Below are positions 16,776 to 25,968 of a stretch of DNA of 64,000 bases, piece after piece. This DNA is from CAWUEX02 sp963921305 (GTDB lineage: Bacteria; Pseudomonadota; Alphaproteobacteria; Rhodospirillales; Rhodospirillaceae), in the NCBI GenBank assembly GCA_963921305.4, contig CAWUEX030000002.1, positions 2,046,001 to 2,110,000 of the forward strand, in the 5' to 3' direction. The position numbers were made by a program, and so were the translations under genes. The notes beneath the pieces are model-generated. The model was given only the letters and a program-made list of their open reading frames with translations, ran no database searches and was not told the origin of the DNA. Each line of letters begins with the position of its first letter. The first letter of the stretch is position 1.

Positions 16776-17819
16776 ATGAGGACGCATATCAAGCGACGCG
16801 ACCTGATCAAAGGTGCCGCGGCCTTTTCGATGGTGATCCGTCCCGGCCGGGCTTTGGCTCAGATGGGCGACTCAACCGATGTCTCCGCGGGGCTGGGGCC
16901 TAATTCCCCACTGAGGCCAATCTTCAAAGCAGCAGTAATGCGAATACCGGTTCTGGTCCCGCCAAGTGTTGACGCGCTGGAGTCGATCCGCCAGCGCAAT
17001 GCGGCGGCGATGTTGGAGGCGATTGAGAGGGCTATGATTGGGGCAGATCGACCGCGTCTGCTCGTTTTTCCTGTGCTGCCCTATACATCGACCCGGCGGA
17101 CCCTTGCCGGCATTCCTATGTCAGCGGTCGCTGTTGATCTTATCTCCGAGCCGTTTGATCAGGGCGTGTACGGGCCGATCGTCGCGGCTTGCCGCCGTTA
17201 CAATTGCTACGTCGCGACAAGCACGCAGGAAAAAAACCCTAAGCTCCCCGGCACCTATCACCACACCGGACTCCTCATCGGGCCTGAAGGCTTGGTGCTA
17301 CGTTCGCCCAAGGCGCAGGCCTACAGCGCGCCAGATGTCACGTCGCTCCGCGACATTGTGAACGAGTACACGGAAATATTCGGAGACGACTCCATTTTTC
17401 CGGTTGTTGATACTCCCATTGGGAAAATTGGCTGCCTGGTCGAAGGCGAAGTGGAAGTAATGGAAGCTGCCCGTTTCGTGGCATCCAAGGGGGCGGAGAT
17501 CATCGTGCATCCAAGCCTGGAATCTGACGATGTGCCCTGGTCTGCGATCAAGCAGGCGACCGCCTATCAATGCCATGTTTTTCTACTCACAGGAACCGTG
17601 TCCCGAAATATCGGTGTGGATGGTTCGGGTGCCCTATGGCGAGGTGGAGCGTCCACCATCATTGGGCCTGACGGAGCCATCCTCGCTTCCATGGGTGGTC
17701 AAGTGGAAGGTATTGCGATCGCAGACATCGATTTAAACACCATTGAAGAAGCCCGATTGAAAACCCGTGGGGCGACGAGGCCTGCAGGCGTTCTCTATAA
17801 GGATATGTATAGAGACTGA
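16776..17819 (+). CDS. Tat-exported nitrilase-fold protein lacking catalytic Glu and Cys
   Basis: A 347-residue protein. The N-terminus KRRDLIKGAAAF followed by a hydrophobic stretch and ALAQ is a twin-arginine signal, so it is exported folded. The rest (about residues 48-340) follows the carbon-nitrogen hydrolase layout. The strand normally ending in the catalytic Glu (FPE) reads LLVFPVLPY, the Lys segment GLVLRSPKAQ keeps Lys, and the segment normally G-x-I-G-x-x-I-C reads GKIGCLVEGEV. Glu therefore occupies the nucleophile slot, with a Cys three residues earlier. The downstream GAEIIVHPS is conserved. It is either a binding or structural protein, or an enzyme with a shifted active site. 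It lies 166 bp after the TonB receptor. Confidence 0.8.
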   Translation: MRTHIKRRDLIKGAAAFSMVIRPGRALAQMGDSTDVSAGLGPNSPLRPIFKAAVMRIPVLVPPSVDALESIRQRNAAAMLEAIERAMIGADRPRLLVFPVLPYTSTRRTLAGIPMSAVAVDLISEPFDQGVYGPIVAACRRYNCYVATSTQEKNPKLPGTYHHTGLLIGPEGLVLRSPKAQAYSAPDVTSLRDIVNEYTEIFGDDSIFPVVDTPIGKIGCLVEGEVEVMEAARFVASKGAEIIVHPSLESDDVPWSAIKQATAYQCHVFLLTGTVSRNIGVDGSGALWRGGASTIIGPDGAILASMGGQVEGIAIADIDLNTIEEARLKTRGATRPAGVLYKDMYRD

Positions 17820-17919
17820 GTCGTGCTCGGCGAGATTTCGTGAGTGGCCTTTAGAGTACGCAGTGAAATGAAGTTCACAATGCAATAATCCGCTGGGGCG
17901 CGACAGTCGTTGAGAAGCC

Positions 17920-17942
17920 CCCAGCCCGCTTTAAGGGCTGGG
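17920..17942. repeat. Hairpin between convergent genes
   Basis: A perfect 8-bp inverted repeat, CCCAGCCC (17920-17927) and GGGCTGGG (17935-17942), with a 7-nt loop. There is no clear T-tract on either side, so an intrinsic terminator is possible but unproven. It sits between the convergent nitrilase-fold and SDR genes. Confidence 0.5.
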
Positions 17943-18033
17943 AATGACGCGTCAGCGCCTTTCGGGCAAAGACACAATAAACCTATAGCAGTCGGTTGAA
18001 CTGAGTCTGATAGCAACAGACTTTGCAGTTAGG

Positions 18034-18888
18034 TCATAGGATCTGGGGCAGCTCTACATTGGGTTGCAGTGCAGATTGCGCAGCAGACTCACGATCCAAA
18101 CTCCTATCCCAATGTTTCGCGACAAACCGCCGCCCCGTGTAGCGTCTGGCGTCATCACTGAACAGCCAAACGGCCGGCGGCGCCATGATGGCCGGATCCA
18201 AGAGCTGGCCATCCGCGCCGCGCCGGTCTTTGCCATGACCCGGTAACAACGCCGTATCCGTTGCGCCTCCCGGCAATAGAACGTTGACCAAGACACCGGT
18301 GCCTTCCAGATCTGCCGCCCAAGATGCAGAACAGGCCTCGATAGCCGCCTTGGACGGGCCGTAGGGCGCGTACCCCCGGCGCACCATAGTCACCGGGCTG
18401 GTTGAAACGTTGACGATCATCCCCGCGCCGCGCTTTATAAGGTGCGGTGCAACCGCCTGCGACATTAGGAATGTTCCGTTCACGTTTATGTCGATGATGG
18501 ATTTCCAGGCATCCGCAGGCGATTCCCAAAACTTGGTTGGGACCGTGTTATATGTCTCACTGATGAGGCGCATTCCTCGCCCAGCGTTGTTGACGAGCCC
18601 GTAAACATCGCCAAAGGTTTCGAGGGCCTGATTCACCACGCGTTCGCAGTCTGTCGCGTTTGTGACGTCTGCTAGACAAGACATCATACGGTTTGCCCCA
18701 GACAGCGCCCTCGCTTCTTCGCTAACCTGATCAAGTTCGTCTTTGGCCCGGGCACCGGTGATAACGACACGGCAGCCCGACGCGACCAGAGCCATTGCCA
18801 TTTCGCGGCCTAGACCGCGACTGCCACCCGTGACAATGACAACACGATCAGTGAGAGACTTGTCATCTGACCTATAGACTTTGGCCAT
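18034..18888 (-). CDS. Short-chain dehydrogenase/reductase
   Basis: A 284-residue SDR: cofactor motif VIVTGGSRGLGREMA (residues about 17-31), NAG motif LVNNAGRG, catalytic serine in IVNVSTSP, and the Tyr-Lys pair in YAPYGPSKAA. The Arg-rich stretch after the second strand (TGARAKDE) hints at NADP(H). It would interconvert an alcohol and a ketone in the pathway. It is transcribed alone on the minus strand, divergent from the MFS gene across a 233-bp gap, and converges on the nitrilase-fold gene. A hairpin CCCAGCCC/GGGCTGGG at 17920-17942 lies between the convergent genes. Confidence 0.92.
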   Translation of the reverse strand: MAKVYRSDDKSLTDRVVIVTGGSRGLGREMAMALVASGCRVVITGARAKDELDQVSEEARALSGANRMMSCLADVTNATDCERVVNQALETFGDVYGLVNNAGRGMRLISETYNTVPTKFWESPADAWKSIIDINVNGTFLMSQAVAPHLIKRGAGMIVNVSTSPVTMVRRGYAPYGPSKAAIEACSASWAADLEGTGVLVNVLLPGGATDTALLPGHGKDRRGADGQLLDPAIMAPPAVWLFSDDARRYTGRRFVAKHWDRSLDRESAAQSALQPNVELPQIL

Positions 18889-19121
18889 GCGGCTTCCTTT
18901 GTTTTCTGCCCGATTTAAGCGAGGCGTATATGGAAATCATACCATCGCTTTCATTGCTCATTGCAGTGAAACCTACAGTCTGCCCAGTGTATGCACGTTG
19001 AGTTAGGTCATCGCGGTTGTGATGGGTAAAAGGCTTATCTTTGGGTTTCATCGGTGATACCTCAACTAACCGTCAAAACTCGCTATTGTTCTCCACCCAC
19101 ACACTGACTCACTGATTAGGT

Positions 19122-20399
19122 ATGACAACAGCGGTAAATAGAGGCGGTGAATTTCGGCGGGGCTGGAAAGCTCTGCTTGCATCTTCTGTTGGTGTGGGGT
19201 GCGGGCTGACCGCCGTTCCGTTTTACACCTTCGGTATCTTTGTTCTTCCGCTGCAGAATGAGTTCGGGTGGTCACGCGGCGAAATTCAGCTGGCGATCAC
19301 GTTCTACTCTATCGCGTTGATTCTCGTATCTCCTTTGGTCGGGCGGTTGCTCGATGCTCAAGGTGCGCGGAAGGTTGGCCTTGCATCCATGGCAATATTC
19401 GCAACGCTTTTCAGTTGTCTCGCGTTTGTCGCCTCTTCCGTATGGTCCCTTTATCTTATGTGGGTTGTAATCGCCATTCTGTCCGCGGGATCGACGGCGA
19501 TCACCTACACTCGCGCAGTCAGCACATGGTTTGACCGACGAAGAGGCATCGCTCTCGGCCTCATGCTGGCCGGCACCGGATTGACCGCCACACTTATGCC
19601 TTTGTACGTCACCTGGCTGATCGAAACAGTAGGTTGGCGTTGGACGTATCCCAGCGTGGGCGCAACTATTTTTCTGATCGCGTTTCCCGTTTTGTTTTTC
19701 TTTCTTAAAGACCCTAACCGGGTTCAGGTGCGCGAGGCAGAGTTACAGATGGCGAGCTCGGCCGAAGACATCATCGAAAACATTGGGTCTGGCATGGATG
19801 GAGTCAGCCTGCGTGACGCCGTAAAGTCCTATAGATACTGGATTATCGCGCTCGGCCTATTCTTTGTCTCTTTTTCCGTCAGCGGCATCATTCCCAATCT
19901 GGTGCCCATGCTCACCGACAAAGGGTTTTCTGCTACCGATGCGGCGGAATTTGCGGCTCTGATCGGGGTCATGGTGGTCAGTGGCCGGTTCCTGGCAGGG
20001 TTTCTTTTAGACTACTTGTGGGCCCCGGTGGTGGCGTTCGTCTTTTTGGTCCCGACCACATTGACCTGTCTACTCCTGATCATGGACAGCATGAGCCCGG
20101 CCGGTGTGACCTTGGCAGTGGCTCTGCTCGGTCTCGCTGCCGGGGCGGAATACGATCTTCTTGCTTACCTGGTGGGCCGGTACTTCGGCATGAAGCACTA
20201 TGGCGTTATATATGGCACACAGTTCGTGTTCTTTGGCTTTGCCGCAGCCATTGGGCCGACCGTATTCGGGTATACCTACGATATTACCGGGTCATACGAT
20301 GCCGTTCTTTACGTAACGGCTGCTTTGATGATTGCGGCGCCATCGGTGCTTCTAACCTTGCGTATCCCACCGGCTGCCTTCGACAGACCCCAAACATGA
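19122..20399 (+). CDS. Major facilitator superfamily transporter
   Basis: A 425-residue, about 12-helix inner-membrane carrier. The first helices include VGVGCGLTAVPFYTFGIFVLP, the loop 2-3 motif reads GRLLDAQGARKVG, and the RG-rich loop after helix 4 reads STWFDRRRGIALGLM. The pattern of monocarboxylate/oxalate-formate (MCT/OFA-like) carriers fits best. A cytoplasmic loop near residues 195-230 splits the two bundles. As the only complete inner-membrane transporter in the block, it is the best candidate for moving the TonB-imported compound or a degradation product. Convergent with the quinone-oxidoreductase gene (21 bp between stops). Confidence 0.92.
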   Translation: MTTAVNRGGEFRRGWKALLASSVGVGCGLTAVPFYTFGIFVLPLQNEFGWSRGEIQLAITFYSIALILVSPLVGRLLDAQGARKVGLASMAIFATLFSCLAFVASSVWSLYLMWVVIAILSAGSTAITYTRAVSTWFDRRRGIALGLMLAGTGLTATLMPLYVTWLIETVGWRWTYPSVGATIFLIAFPVLFFFLKDPNRVQVREAELQMASSAEDIIENIGSGMDGVSLRDAVKSYRYWIIALGLFFVSFSVSGIIPNLVPMLTDKGFSATDAAEFAALIGVMVVSGRFLAGFLLDYLWAPVVAFVFLVPTTLTCLLLIMDSMSPAGVTLAVALLGLAAGAEYDLLAYLVGRYFGMKHYGVIYGTQFVFFGFAAAIGPTVFGYTYDITGSYDAVLYVTAALMIAAPSVLLTLRIPPAAFDRPQT

Positions 20400-20420
20400 C
20401 GGAGCCGTAGGGCCCTTCGG

Positions 20421-21419
20421 CTAGGGAATCAGGACAACTTTGCCGAAATTCTGCCGTCCTTCGATCAATTGGTGCGCCTGCGCCGCTTCCGTCAAAGGAA
20501 GGCAACGATCAACCACCGGCTTGATTTTTTCCTGCTGGGCCAAGTCCAAAAGATGCTCGACGGATCGGTCCATGATAGCCGTTCTGTTGAGGTCGGACAG
20601 ATTCATACCGATCACAGACAGTGATCCGAATAGAATTTTTGCAGTTGGCAAATCAGGCAAATCGCCTGAGGTGTATCCGACGGTGACAAGCCTACCTCTT
20701 GGCTTGAGCACGTCGAGGCTGCGGACAAGACTTTCGCCGGCGGAACTATCGAGTACCAGGTCTACGCCCTTATCGTCCAACTCGTCCTTTATATAACTCA
20801 CAAAGTCACATTGGGACGTATCGATGACGCGATCGACCGATTGTAACCCCGCTAGGCGTTCTGCTTTTGCCGTGCTGCTGGTCACTCCGATGACCGTTGC
20901 GCCTGCGGCCTTGGCCAACTGAATCGCAGCCAGACCTAAGGCACCTGAAGCGGCGTGAACGAGAACCGTTTCGCCCTCGGCCACGCGCCCCGCCGTGTGA
21001 ACCGCGTGGTAGGCGGTCAAGTAACTCACCGGAAAGGCGGCAGCTTCTTCGGCTTTGAATTGCATGGGCCGCGGCATTGCCTGCCATGCCGGTACGGCCA
21101 CCAGTTCCGCATAGCCGCCTTCGCCACCCACCCGCGACATAACCGTATCGCCGGGCTTCCAGCCCGATACCCCCGAGCCGACATCGACAACCGTGCCGCT
21201 GACTTCCAAGCCAAGAATGTGAGGAAAACTGATGGGGCGGTATATGTCTGTGTTACGGCTGCTGGCGCTGCCGTTGATCCGTGCCTCGACATCTGGAAAA
21301 CCGACCCCGGCGCCTTCCACTTTGATCAGCAGTTCGTCTGCCTTAGCCACGGGATCGGTCATCTCGCCGTACTCAAGCACTGAAGAATCGCCGAATTGGC
21401 GAATACAAACTGCTTTCAT
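20421..21419 (-). CDS. NADPH:quinone oxidoreductase-like MDR enzyme
   Basis: A 332-residue medium-chain dehydrogenase/reductase of the zinc-free quinone oxidoreductase branch. The N-terminal GroES-like domain contains the GLEVSGTVVDVG segment. The Rossmann domain starts at VLVHAASGALGLAAIQLAKAAG (quoted motif core ASGALGLAAIQLAKAAG), near residue 150. No structural or catalytic zinc ligands are seen. Likely an NADPH-dependent reductase of enones or quinones. Last gene of a minus-strand operon, 22 bp after the aminotransferase, so it may handle the carbonyl product of transamination. Confidence 0.9.
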   Translation of the reverse strand: MKAVCIRQFGDSSVLEYGEMTDPVAKADELLIKVEGAGVGFPDVEARINGSASSRNTDIYRPISFPHILGLEVSGTVVDVGSGVSGWKPGDTVMSRVGGEGGYAELVAVPAWQAMPRPMQFKAEEAAAFPVSYLTAYHAVHTAGRVAEGETVLVHAASGALGLAAIQLAKAAGATVIGVTSSTAKAERLAGLQSVDRVIDTSQCDFVSYIKDELDDKGVDLVLDSSAGESLVRSLDVLKPRGRLVTVGYTSGDLPDLPTAKILFGSLSVIGMNLSDLNRTAIMDRSVEHLLDLAQQEKIKPVVDRCLPLTEAAQAHQLIEGRQNFGKVVLIP

Positions 21420-21441
21420 GGAGTTCCCCGTGCCCTATTCG

Positions 21442-22803
21442 TTAGGTGTGTATGTCTGCGCCTGCCGCTGCGGCGTCAATGGCCTCAACCACTACAGCGA
21501 CAATGCGGTCGATTTCCGCCTCAGTAGATATAAGCGGTGGACGCAGAGAGATGATATCGGTGGCACACCGGACGATGACTCCATCGTCCATCATTCTCTT
21601 GGTGGCCTGTTTCCCGACGTTAGCCTCGACCGGAAAACGTTCTTTTGACTTACGGTCATTGACCAGTTCCACGGAGGCAAGCAGTCCCAGCCCACGGACG
21701 TCACCCGCAATGGGATTTGACGCCAATCCCTGTTGTAGGCCTGTAAGCAAACGGGTGCCCAGTTCCCGCGATCTTTTGATTAGCCCGTCCTGTTGTAACA
21801 CATTCAGAACGGCCAGCCCTGCGGCACAGCAGACCGGGTGTGCGCTGGTGGTGGTACCGTGGGGAAAGACATAGTCAGGGCCTGCCTGCAAGACCGAACT
21901 CCAGACCTCATCGGAGATGACGGTCGCCGCCAATGGCAAGTAGCCCGAAGTGATGCCTTTGGCGAGAGTCATGATGTCCGGTGTGACGTGCCAGTGTTCA
22001 AGGCCGAACATGGTACCAGTGCGTCCAAACCCGCATACCACTTCATCGGCCAGCAAGAGGATGTCGTACCGGTCACAGATCTCCCGTACCGCCGGATAGT
22101 AGTCCGGCGGCGGGATCAAATGTCCACCTACCCCCATAACCGGTTCAATGATGAAACCGGCGATGGTCTCAGGCCCTTCTTCTTTGATGATCCGTTCCAG
22201 ATCGGCAGCGCATTCGGCACCTACATTGCCCGACTCTGAGCGATAGGTGTTGGGTGTCTTGGCAAAAACGAACCCATCCATGCCCGGTCCAAAGTAAGTG
22301 CGGTAGTGGGGAATGCCGCCTGCGGCCATGGTGGCATAGGTGGCTCCGTGGTACGCGCCCTCCTGGCTGACAAATTTCCACTTCTCCGGTTTGCCTCTCA
22401 TGTGGTGATGCAGGCGCGCCAGTTTGAACGCAACTTCGTTGGCTTCAGAGCCCATGTTGCAGAAGTGAACATGGTTGAAGTCAGGCGGTGCGACCGTTGC
22501 AATGGCGTTGGCCAGTTCCGCGGCCGGTGCATTGCCGTAAGCAAAGAATGCCGGCACATAGCAGAGGTCGTCCAGTTGTGTCTTTATGGCATCAATGACG
22601 GTCGTATTGCCATGGCCCAAAATAACGTTGCCCATCCCCGAATACGCGTCGATGTACCGGTTGCCGTCTGCGTCCTCGAGATAAATCCCTTCACCCCTGA
22701 GGAAGAAAGTTGCGCCCTTGTCTTGGATGACATGAGGCGCCGTATTGGGATGAAGGTGAAAGCGATCGGCTTTCCTTAAGTCTGCGGAGGTGATTGGCCG
22801 CAC
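21442..22803 (-). CDS. Class III pyridoxal-phosphate aminotransferase
   Basis: 453 residues from GTG 22803. I choose this start because GAGAAG lies 8-13 nt upstream and it avoids a 90-bp overlap with the methyltransferase gene; a longer in-frame start at 22902 exists. Fold-type I class III motifs: GNGVILGH-like GMGNVILGHGN near residue 50, MGSEANEVAFKLAR, DEVVCGFGRTG (Asp binding the PLP ring nitrogen), and the Schiff-base Lys in TLAKGITSGYLP. The class includes omega-amino acid:pyruvate, taurine and GABA transaminases. The substrate is undetermined, but an omega-amine or beta-amino acid fits the nitrogenous theme. The stop-start gap to the methyltransferase is 7 bp, implying translational coupling. 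Confidence 0.9.
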   Translation of the reverse strand: MRPITSADLRKADRFHLHPNTAPHVIQDKGATFFLRGEGIYLEDADGNRYIDAYSGMGNVILGHGNTTVIDAIKTQLDDLCYVPAFFAYGNAPAAELANAIATVAPPDFNHVHFCNMGSEANEVAFKLARLHHHMRGKPEKWKFVSQEGAYHGATYATMAAGGIPHYRTYFGPGMDGFVFAKTPNTYRSESGNVGAECAADLERIIKEEGPETIAGFIIEPVMGVGGHLIPPPDYYPAVREICDRYDILLLADEVVCGFGRTGTMFGLEHWHVTPDIMTLAKGITSGYLPLAATVISDEVWSSVLQAGPDYVFPHGTTTSAHPVCCAAGLAVLNVLQQDGLIKRSRELGTRLLTGLQQGLASNPIAGDVRGLGLLASVELVNDRKSKERFPVEANVGKQATKRMMDDGVIVRCATDIISLRPPLISTEAEIDRIVAVVVEAIDAAAAGADIHT

Positions 22804-22810
22804 GGCAGAG

Positions 22811-23878
22811 TTACTTCTCACCGATCTGGAAGTAGATCTGGAAGGCGCCACCGGGCACGGGTTCAAAGGCGAGCTCTTCCTTAACGTTGCGGAAGCCGCC
22901 ATCCTTTAACAATGCCGGGATATCGTTGTCCGTATAGGTAGTCATGAATGGCTCGTTGTTGTGATGGACCTGCCATTCCCTTAGCCAGCGCCGGTACGGG
23001 GTGATGTTTTCCGTTCGCGGAATATCGGCAATGACAAATAGGCCATCCGGCCTCAAAATTCTAAGGCATTCGGCAATGACCTCTTTCATCCCCTGCAACG
23101 AAAGTTCGTGAAAGATCTGAAACGCAAAAATGAAATCAAAATGATTGTCGGGATATCCCGTGTCCTCAGCAAGGCGCTGCACGAAGGTGACGTCGATGTT
23201 CTTCTCGACAGCCCTTTTGTGGGCATACTTGAGCATTGGTCCCGCAAGATCGAGGCCGATGACCTCAGCCTCGGGCCTGAGCATCTTGATCGGCAAGGTG
23301 TCCTGGCCGATGCCGCAGCCGATGTCTAAAGCACGCTCGACGTCCCGTTTGCAATGCGACAGGGCCTTGTCCACGAGAAGCTTTTGCGTCGCGCCGTCGT
23401 CATTGACCCCAAAATAATAAACCTTAACGCCATAATCGTAGACATATCCGGTGATGTCATCCCGGTCATAGTTTCCGGGCATCATGTGAAAATCTTTGTT
23501 CAGGTAGTAGTCTGGGTACTTAAGAGACGGTTCTAACTCAACCTTACCCGGCCCTTGTCCGAGCTTTGTATTGAGTTCCTCCAGTAGGGACCCTTCGATC
23601 GGTTCATATCCTTCGCGAATACGGTCCCACATTGCTTCCTGAGACCAGCGGTCTAGAAACTCCCGAATTGTATTGGGCAAAAAATCTTTAAGGAGCGATG
23701 CTACTTCTTCGTGATCTTTGGGTTTGCGGCCGTGTTCTTTTTCGAATTCTTGTTCCCGGCTTAGATACACCGCGTGCACCTCGCGCTCCATCGTGCGCAT
23801 GGTGTACTTCTTAATGGCTTCGACAAAATCGACGTAGTTGGCGTCGTCAATGGAAGCCGGTGAAGCGTAGTAAACCAT
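22811..23878 (-). CDS. SAM-dependent methyltransferase with long N-terminal domain
   Basis: A 355-residue protein. Residues about 1-165 form a helical domain of unknown role. The class I methyltransferase domain follows with motif I ALDIGCGIGQDTLPIK (near 185), acidic loop VIGLDLAGPML, motif IV FDFIFAFQIFHEL and post-motif LRILRPDGLFVIADIP. A distinctive block RRWLREWQVHHNNEPFMTTY follows. The same domain plan and NNEPF block recur in the protein at 53727-54959, so these are paralogues. First gene of the minus-strand operon with the aminotransferase. The methyl acceptor is unknown; O- or N-methylation of an island metabolite is an inference. Confidence 0.85.
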   Translation of the reverse strand: MVYYASPASIDDANYVDFVEAIKKYTMRTMEREVHAVYLSREQEFEKEHGRKPKDHEEVASLLKDFLPNTIREFLDRWSQEAMWDRIREGYEPIEGSLLEELNTKLGQGPGKVELEPSLKYPDYYLNKDFHMMPGNYDRDDITGYVYDYGVKVYYFGVNDDGATQKLLVDKALSHCKRDVERALDIGCGIGQDTLPIKMLRPEAEVIGLDLAGPMLKYAHKRAVEKNIDVTFVQRLAEDTGYPDNHFDFIFAFQIFHELSLQGMKEVIAECLRILRPDGLFVIADIPRTENITPYRRWLREWQVHHNNEPFMTTYTDNDIPALLKDGGFRNVKEELAFEPVPGGAFQIYFQIGEK

Positions 23879-24217
23879 TGAACTATTCCCAGTCTCGAAG
23901 GGGGCAAATCTCTTTCACCAATATACTATCCTTGTCGCATCGAGTTTTGGGTGTCTAATTCACCCAATTGCACAGAGTGAACCACCCGGGGTTGGTATAA
24001 CGTTGCATAGGAAAGTCAGGTCAATTGCACACAGTGAGCAGGTTCTTGGCGTCCGTTTAGGGCGCGACTTCTTGCTAAATATCTGGATTCGTTATTGAAA
24101 TTTCACCTATTGCGCTGCGCCTTCTGCACAGCCCAACGGTGCATGAGTTCTTGTGCAGCCTGCAAAGGCGTTACACTCTTGAGAAGACACAGAATTTACA
24201 GGGTGCGGGGGGCTTCT
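23879..24217. promoter_or_regulatory. Divergent promoter region with repeated 16-bp element
   Basis: This 339-bp gap separates the divergent methyltransferase and hydantoinase operons. It contains CAATTGCACAGAGTGA at 23965-23980 and CAATTGCACACAGTGA at 24022-24037, identical at 15 of 16 positions, in the same orientation and 57 bp apart (start to start). The spacing and near-identity suggest two binding sites for one regulator, perhaps the GntR or IclR protein of the block. No gene is seen in the gap. Confidence 0.6.
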
Positions 24218-25951
24218 ATGTCTACGGAATCGGCTGTGGACCCAATTACGCTTGAAGTCGTCAAAGGTGCTGTCCGGTCCACCCAAAAGGAGATGTCCAA
24301 TCTCATTGAGCGGACGTCGATGAGTGACATCATCCGCGAAAAGCTGGATTTCTTCGCTGCGGTTTTTGACTGCAGTGGAAAACTTGTTTCCAGCGTCGAT
24401 ATTCCATTGGGCGCCAACATGCTGCACAGTATTTTGGAGCGATACCCCTCAGACGGCATGCGGTCCGGTGATCTCTTTTGGTACAACGACTGTTATGGCT
24501 CTGGCGGCGGCGTTTCTCATTCGCCCGATTTAGTGATTGCCTGTCCCGTGTTCGCCGATGGTGAACTTGTTGCGTTTAGTGCCGTGTGGGGTCATCTCCA
24601 GGACATCGGCGGATTGGCACCAGGCAGCAATTCTCCCCTGTCTACCGAAATCTATCATGAAGGCATTTTGTTGCCGCCAACACGTCTTGAACGTGATGGC
24701 CAACGCAATGAGGAACTGTTCGATACCTTTATCCGTAACTCACGGTTTCCAGGTGTGATTAAAGGGGACATCCGGGCCCTCATAGCATCCACGCGGCTAG
24801 GCGAAAAAAGGCTTCAAGAATTGGCTGGGCGTTTTGGAGCGGACTCCCTCGTTACGGCCTTTGAAGGCTTGATTGAGCAAACCGCGAATGCCACGAAAGC
24901 CTTTGTTCGCGAGACTCTGCCCGACGGGACTTACACCTTCGAAGACTGGATTGATGGCGACGTTCATCAGGACCGGTCCTTCGCCATTCGATTGGCGCTG
25001 GTGAAGGAGGGCGACTCCCTTACTTTTGATTTCAGCGAGAGCGATGATCAAAGTCGGGGCACTATCAATTTCATTATGGATCAAAGCGTGCCCAAGCAGA
25101 TGTTTGGGGTGTATGCCTTTGGTGCTGATCAGACAATTCTCATCAACGAGGGATGTTGTCAGGCGTTGGGCGAGGTCAAGCTCCGCGACGGCAGTATTTT
25201 GAAGCCCAGGTTTCCCGCACCACTCGGTCAAAGAACAGCCACGTTCTTACGGGTCAACAGTTGTCTGCTCGGTGCCATGGGAAAGGCCAATGACGGGCAT
25301 GTTCCCGCCTCTTTTCCTTATATGGTCGTGACCACCTTCCGTTGGCCTAGTGTCGGTCATAGCGGGTTCGGCTTCGCCTTCGATGGTCTGGCCGTGGGAT
25401 ATGGGGCACGGCCATTCGCCGACGGCCATGACGCTATTTTCTATATCGGGCAAAGGGACATTCCCGTGGAATACACTGAGCAGGAATACCCGTTCCGCAT
25501 AGAGCAGTATGCTCTACATACGGACTCCGGTGGTCCGGGGCAGTACCGCGGGGGCTGTGGCATCGTGCGGGACTATCGCGTCATGCAAGACGGCGTGGTG
25601 GCCCGGCATACCATGGATAACGTCCTATACCCGCCTTGGGGCATCAACGGTGGTTGCGACGGTCGGTCGGGGCGCTTCTTGCTAAATCCCGATACGCCAG
25701 ATGCACGTGAGTTGGATGCCAAGGGTGACAACCTGCTGTTATCCGAAGGTGATGTCCTGCGTGTGATGACGTGCGGTGGGGGCGGCTGGGGAGATCCGTT
25801 TATTCGAGATCCTCAGGCTGTATTGCAGGACGTGCGCAGCGGTATGGTCAGCGTCAATGCGGCGTACGAAGACTACGGCGTGCAGATAGACGACGACATG
25901 CACATCGATGAAGACGTCACGGCGCGCATCCGCAAGGCCAAAGCGGCGTAG
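24218..25951 (+). CDS. Hydantoinase B/oxoprolinase family (HyuB-like) subunit
   Basis: 577 residues from ATG 24218, which opens with the family-typical DPITLEVVKGAVRS; an upstream in-frame start at 24095 adds about 40 untypical residues. The HyuB hallmarks are seen: SNLIERTSMSDIIREK, FDCSGKLVSS, GDLFWYNDCYGSGGGVSH and VFADGELVAFSAVWGH, plus the C-terminal GGPGQYRGGCGIVRDY and MTCGGGGWGDPF. With HyuA it forms an ATP-dependent amidohydrolase or carboxylase complex acting on hydantoins, oxoproline, acetone or acetophenone in characterised relatives. HyuA starts 17 bp after its stop. The substrate here is unresolved, but cyclic amide opening fits the aminotransferase nearby. Confidence 0.93.
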   Translation: MSTESAVDPITLEVVKGAVRSTQKEMSNLIERTSMSDIIREKLDFFAAVFDCSGKLVSSVDIPLGANMLHSILERYPSDGMRSGDLFWYNDCYGSGGGVSHSPDLVIACPVFADGELVAFSAVWGHLQDIGGLAPGSNSPLSTEIYHEGILLPPTRLERDGQRNEELFDTFIRNSRFPGVIKGDIRALIASTRLGEKRLQELAGRFGADSLVTAFEGLIEQTANATKAFVRETLPDGTYTFEDWIDGDVHQDRSFAIRLALVKEGDSLTFDFSESDDQSRGTINFIMDQSVPKQMFGVYAFGADQTILINEGCCQALGEVKLRDGSILKPRFPAPLGQRTATFLRVNSCLLGAMGKANDGHVPASFPYMVVTTFRWPSVGHSGFGFAFDGLAVGYGARPFADGHDAIFYIGQRDIPVEYTEQEYPFRIEQYALHTDSGGPGQYRGGCGIVRDYRVMQDGVVARHTMDNVLYPPWGINGGCDGRSGRFLLNPDTPDARELDAKGDNLLLSEGDVLRVMTCGGGGWGDPFIRDPQAVLQDVRSGMVSVNAAYEDYGVQIDDDMHIDEDVTARIRKAKAA

Positions 25952-25968
25952 GACGCAAAAACAGTACC

